Positions 4,545 through 6,275 of a DNA stretch of 6,275 nt are shown here, one piece after another; position 1 is the stretch's first letter, and every line of letters begins with the position of its first letter. Source of the DNA: Candidatus Heimdallarchaeota archaeon (GTDB lineage Archaea > Asgardarchaeota > Heimdallarchaeia > Heimdallarchaeales > Kariarchaeaceae); NCBI GenBank assembly GCA_029882335.1, contig JAOUKW010000243.1, forward strand, positions 1-6,275, in the 5' to 3' direction. The position numbers were made by a program, and so were the translations under genes. The notes below the pieces were generated by a model. The model made no database searches and was not told where the DNA came from. It saw only the letters and a program-made list of their open reading frames with translations.

Positions 4545-6275
4545 TCAACTAAATATCCTTTCTATATGTTTTTCAATTTTATTCGCAAATATTTTTGGTT
4601 GGGGAATTTTTTGTTCTATTAATTTCCAATTCTCTTCTTTTTGTAATAAATTGATTAACTGATCTAATGTTTGTCTAGCTCGTATTGTAGAACCATGATA
4701 GCAATAGCACAGGGTTATTGAATTAATCACTTCAAATAATATTGTATTTTGTTGGTATTTTATAACATTTAATTCATCATCATGGAGTGATGCTTGTTCT
4801 AGATTAATCTTGGTAGCCATTAAAAAAGATCCAATTAAAGAATAGTTGATATCAGTATCTTCCTGAAAACTTTTGGAATACACCGTTGTGAAATCGTTGT
4901 TAATCAGCAGAATAAAAATTGGTTTTTCTTTTAATATTTCATTTTCATCAAAATACTGGTGATACATATTTTTTAAAAAATTTTCAATATCTAGTATTTC
5001 AATCATAATAGGAAATTTATTGATATCATTACCAAACCTTTCTATTTCATCTTTATTATCAAGAAGATTGTCATATGCATATGTAACAAGGTTTCGATAA
5101 TAATTCAATTCCATTTCTTCTGCAATAAAATCCGCTTGCAGGAGATATTTCATCGCATTCTCAAAATCTAACTCGATAATCAATAATTGTGCAGTAAACA
5201 TATACATCAAACAAAGTAAGGGAAATGCATTTTGCTTTTTAGTTGATTGAAGTAATTTTTTAGCAAAATATTGTAACATGATTAGAATTTCTGGATCTTG
5301 AAAAATCTTTAGTTCAGTAAGTAATATTTCACAAATATTGATCAATGCAAAATGAATAAGATCCCAATCTACCAACTCGTCTGCAATAAAATTCATAAAT
5401 ACAATTCGTGCAGCAATTACCTCGTTTAAATTTGATGAACCTTTTAATTTCAAAGCTTTCAATATCATAATTCTTCGATTGATAAAAGCTGATTGATTAT
5501 TTATCTTGGTACATTCCTGTAAAATGTTTAAAAATTCTTCTCTGTTATTTGTGGAGATGTAACAGAGTGCTAAATGAAAGAGACTATCGACCAGTACATC
5601 TTGATTTCCTAGATCTCGTCTATGTTTAATTGATTCCTCAAAATGATGAATTGCCGTTTTAAAATTAGCTCTTATAAGATAAGTTCTACCCAATAAGTGA
5701 TGTAAATAACCCTGTAAGTATAGATCGTTAGAATCGGTCAATAGATGGTTTACCTTATCCAATATAGATATTACTTCTTTCATATCATGTTTTAACAATC
5801 TTACAATTGCTAAATTAAAATATCCAATGATAGAGTCTTCAACAAAATCTATTTCATTCTTTATCTCGATACTTTTCTCATACCATTGAATTGCTTGATT
5901 ATATACACCTTGGTAACGAAAAACTCCTCCCTTTGAATTTAATATGGTCGCATAATAGAAATTTAAACTCCATAAATTATTTTCAGATATTTTTTCCTTA
6001 TCTATGGTAGCAATTAACTGTTCACATCTTGTAATTTCTTGCAAAGCTTCATCATATTTTGTACTACGAATAAGTAGGTAAATTATACAGGATCGAATGC
6101 CAATTTCTTTAATATGTTTTTGTTCTTTAATGGCAATAGGTAACAATGGTTCAACGATTTGATATGCTTCATCAAATCTACCCAATCTTTCCAATATTCT
6201 GGATTGATAAATACTCTTGTCGAATTTATTTAAGGTAATATCATTTAATAAATATGACAGTATTTCCTCATAATT
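4545..6275 (-). CDS. TPR-repeat protein with longin/roadblock-like C-terminal domain (5' truncated by window)
   Basis: 576 residues are visible and the frame stays open to the right edge, so the true start is outside. A TTG at 6194 is only an internal Leu, and the 27 codons before it read on as the same helical protein. The N-terminal ~390 visible residues are helix pairs with TPR-like character: about 114-141 (GGVFRYQGVYNQAIQWYEKS), 191-219 (LLGRTYLIRANFKTAIHHFE), 232-258, and a later unit near 363-392 (LDFENAMKYLLQADF). TPR arrays bind other proteins. The last part (visible residues about 451-549, nt 4925-4629) differs: strands IFILLINND and TTVYSKSF, helix INYSLIGSFLMATKINLEQA, three strands from LNVIKY to ITLCYCYHG, then helix TIRARQTLDQLINLLQ. 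This beta2-alpha-beta3-alpha order fits a longin domain (or roadblock without its first helix), folds used in small-GTPase regulation and vesicle traffic. No signal peptide or membrane segment is seen. The function is inferred: a cytosolic scaffold or regulator. Confidence 0.8.
   Translation of the reverse strand, partial: NYEEILSYLLNDITLNKFDKSIYQSRILERLGRFDEAYQIVEPLLPIAIKEQKHIKEIGIRSCIIYLLIRSTKYDEALQEITRCEQLIATIDKEKISENNLWSLNFYYATILNSKGGVFRYQGVYNQAIQWYEKSIEIKNEIDFVEDSIIGYFNLAIVRLLKHDMKEVISILDKVNHLLTDSNDLYLQGYLHHLLGRTYLIRANFKTAIHHFEESIKHRRDLGNQDVLVDSLFHLALCYISTNNREEFLNILQECTKINNQSAFINRRIMILKALKLKGSSNLNEVIAARIVFMNFIADELVDWDLIHFALINICEILLTELKIFQDPEILIMLQYFAKKLLQSTKKQNAFPLLCLMYMFTAQLLIIELDFENAMKYLLQADFIAEEMELNYYRNLVTYAYDNLLDNKDEIERFGNDINKFPIMIEILDIENFLKNMYHQYFDENEILKEKPIFILLINNDFTTVYSKSFQEDTDINYSLIGSFLMATKINLEQASLHDDELNVIKYQQNTILFEVINSITLCYCYHGSTIRARQTLDQLINLLQKEENWKLIEQKIPQPKIFANKIEKHIERIFS
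4569..4612 (+). terminator. Candidate oligo-T terminator cluster for DUF72-arsC, inside the TPR gene
   Basis: Downstream of the arsC stop, the plus strand carries T5 (4569-4573), T4 (4577-4580), T5 (4592-4596) and T6 (4607-4612) within 44 nt, all inside the antisense strand of the TPR gene's last codons. Repeated T tracts are the usual archaeal termination signal. No stem-loop is needed and none is obvious. Confidence 0.4.

Noticed and set aside
6192..6194. TTG as the start of the TPR protein.
   Set aside because: The frame has no stop between 6194 and the window edge, and the 27 upstream codons continue the same helical protein, so the gene is truncated by the window, not started here.

Overview
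This 6.3-kb, strongly AT-rich, gene-dense window most likely comes from an Asgard archaeon (Heimdallarchaeia/Lokiarchaeia-like; the lineage cannot be fixed from sequence alone). The main reasons are the N-terminus of a Rab-like small GTPase at the left edge, a long TPR protein with an apparent longin/roadblock-like C-terminal domain at the right edge, and archaeal TATA boxes about 25 nt upstream of a start codon or expected transcription start. One gene appears leaderless (2924 minus), while another has a strong Shine-Dalgarno sequence (AAGGAGGG before 2500 minus). There are no RNA genes, insertion sequences, CRISPR arrays or obvious integration scars.

Layout. Minus strand, read right to left: (i) the 5'-truncated TPR/longin-like protein 6275-4545; (ii) after the two plus-strand genes, a small Cys/His putative zinc-binding protein 2924-2610 with its own promoter; (iii) an aldo/keto reductase 2500-1520 with TATA box and Shine-Dalgarno; (iv) a major facilitator superfamily transporter 1415-288; (v) the Rab-like GTPase starting at 152 and leaving the window. 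Plus strand: a divergent DUF72 (YecE-like) protein 3277-4104, followed after 22 nt by a thioredoxin-type arsenate reductase (ArsC) 4127-4540. ArsC converges on the TPR gene with only 4 nt between the stop codons. The one stretch over 300 nt without a gene is the divergent promoter region 2925-3276.

How the genes fit together. The only arrangement that looks like a tight operon is DUF72-arsC. AKR and MFS are co-directional with a 104-nt gap and could share a transcript, but nothing shows a shared pathway. No arsR or arsenite pump is present, so this is not a recognisable arsenic island. The most interesting content is eukaryote-like: a Rab-like GTPase with an atypical P-loop, and a TPR protein whose last ~100 residues have the strand/helix order of a longin or roadblock domain, folds that in characterised systems regulate small GTPases. 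A functional link between the two is only a hypothesis. I did not find a complete undescribed multi-gene system; the candidates for novelty are the TPR-longin-like fusion, the small zinc-finger-like protein and the divergent DUF72 protein paired with ArsC.
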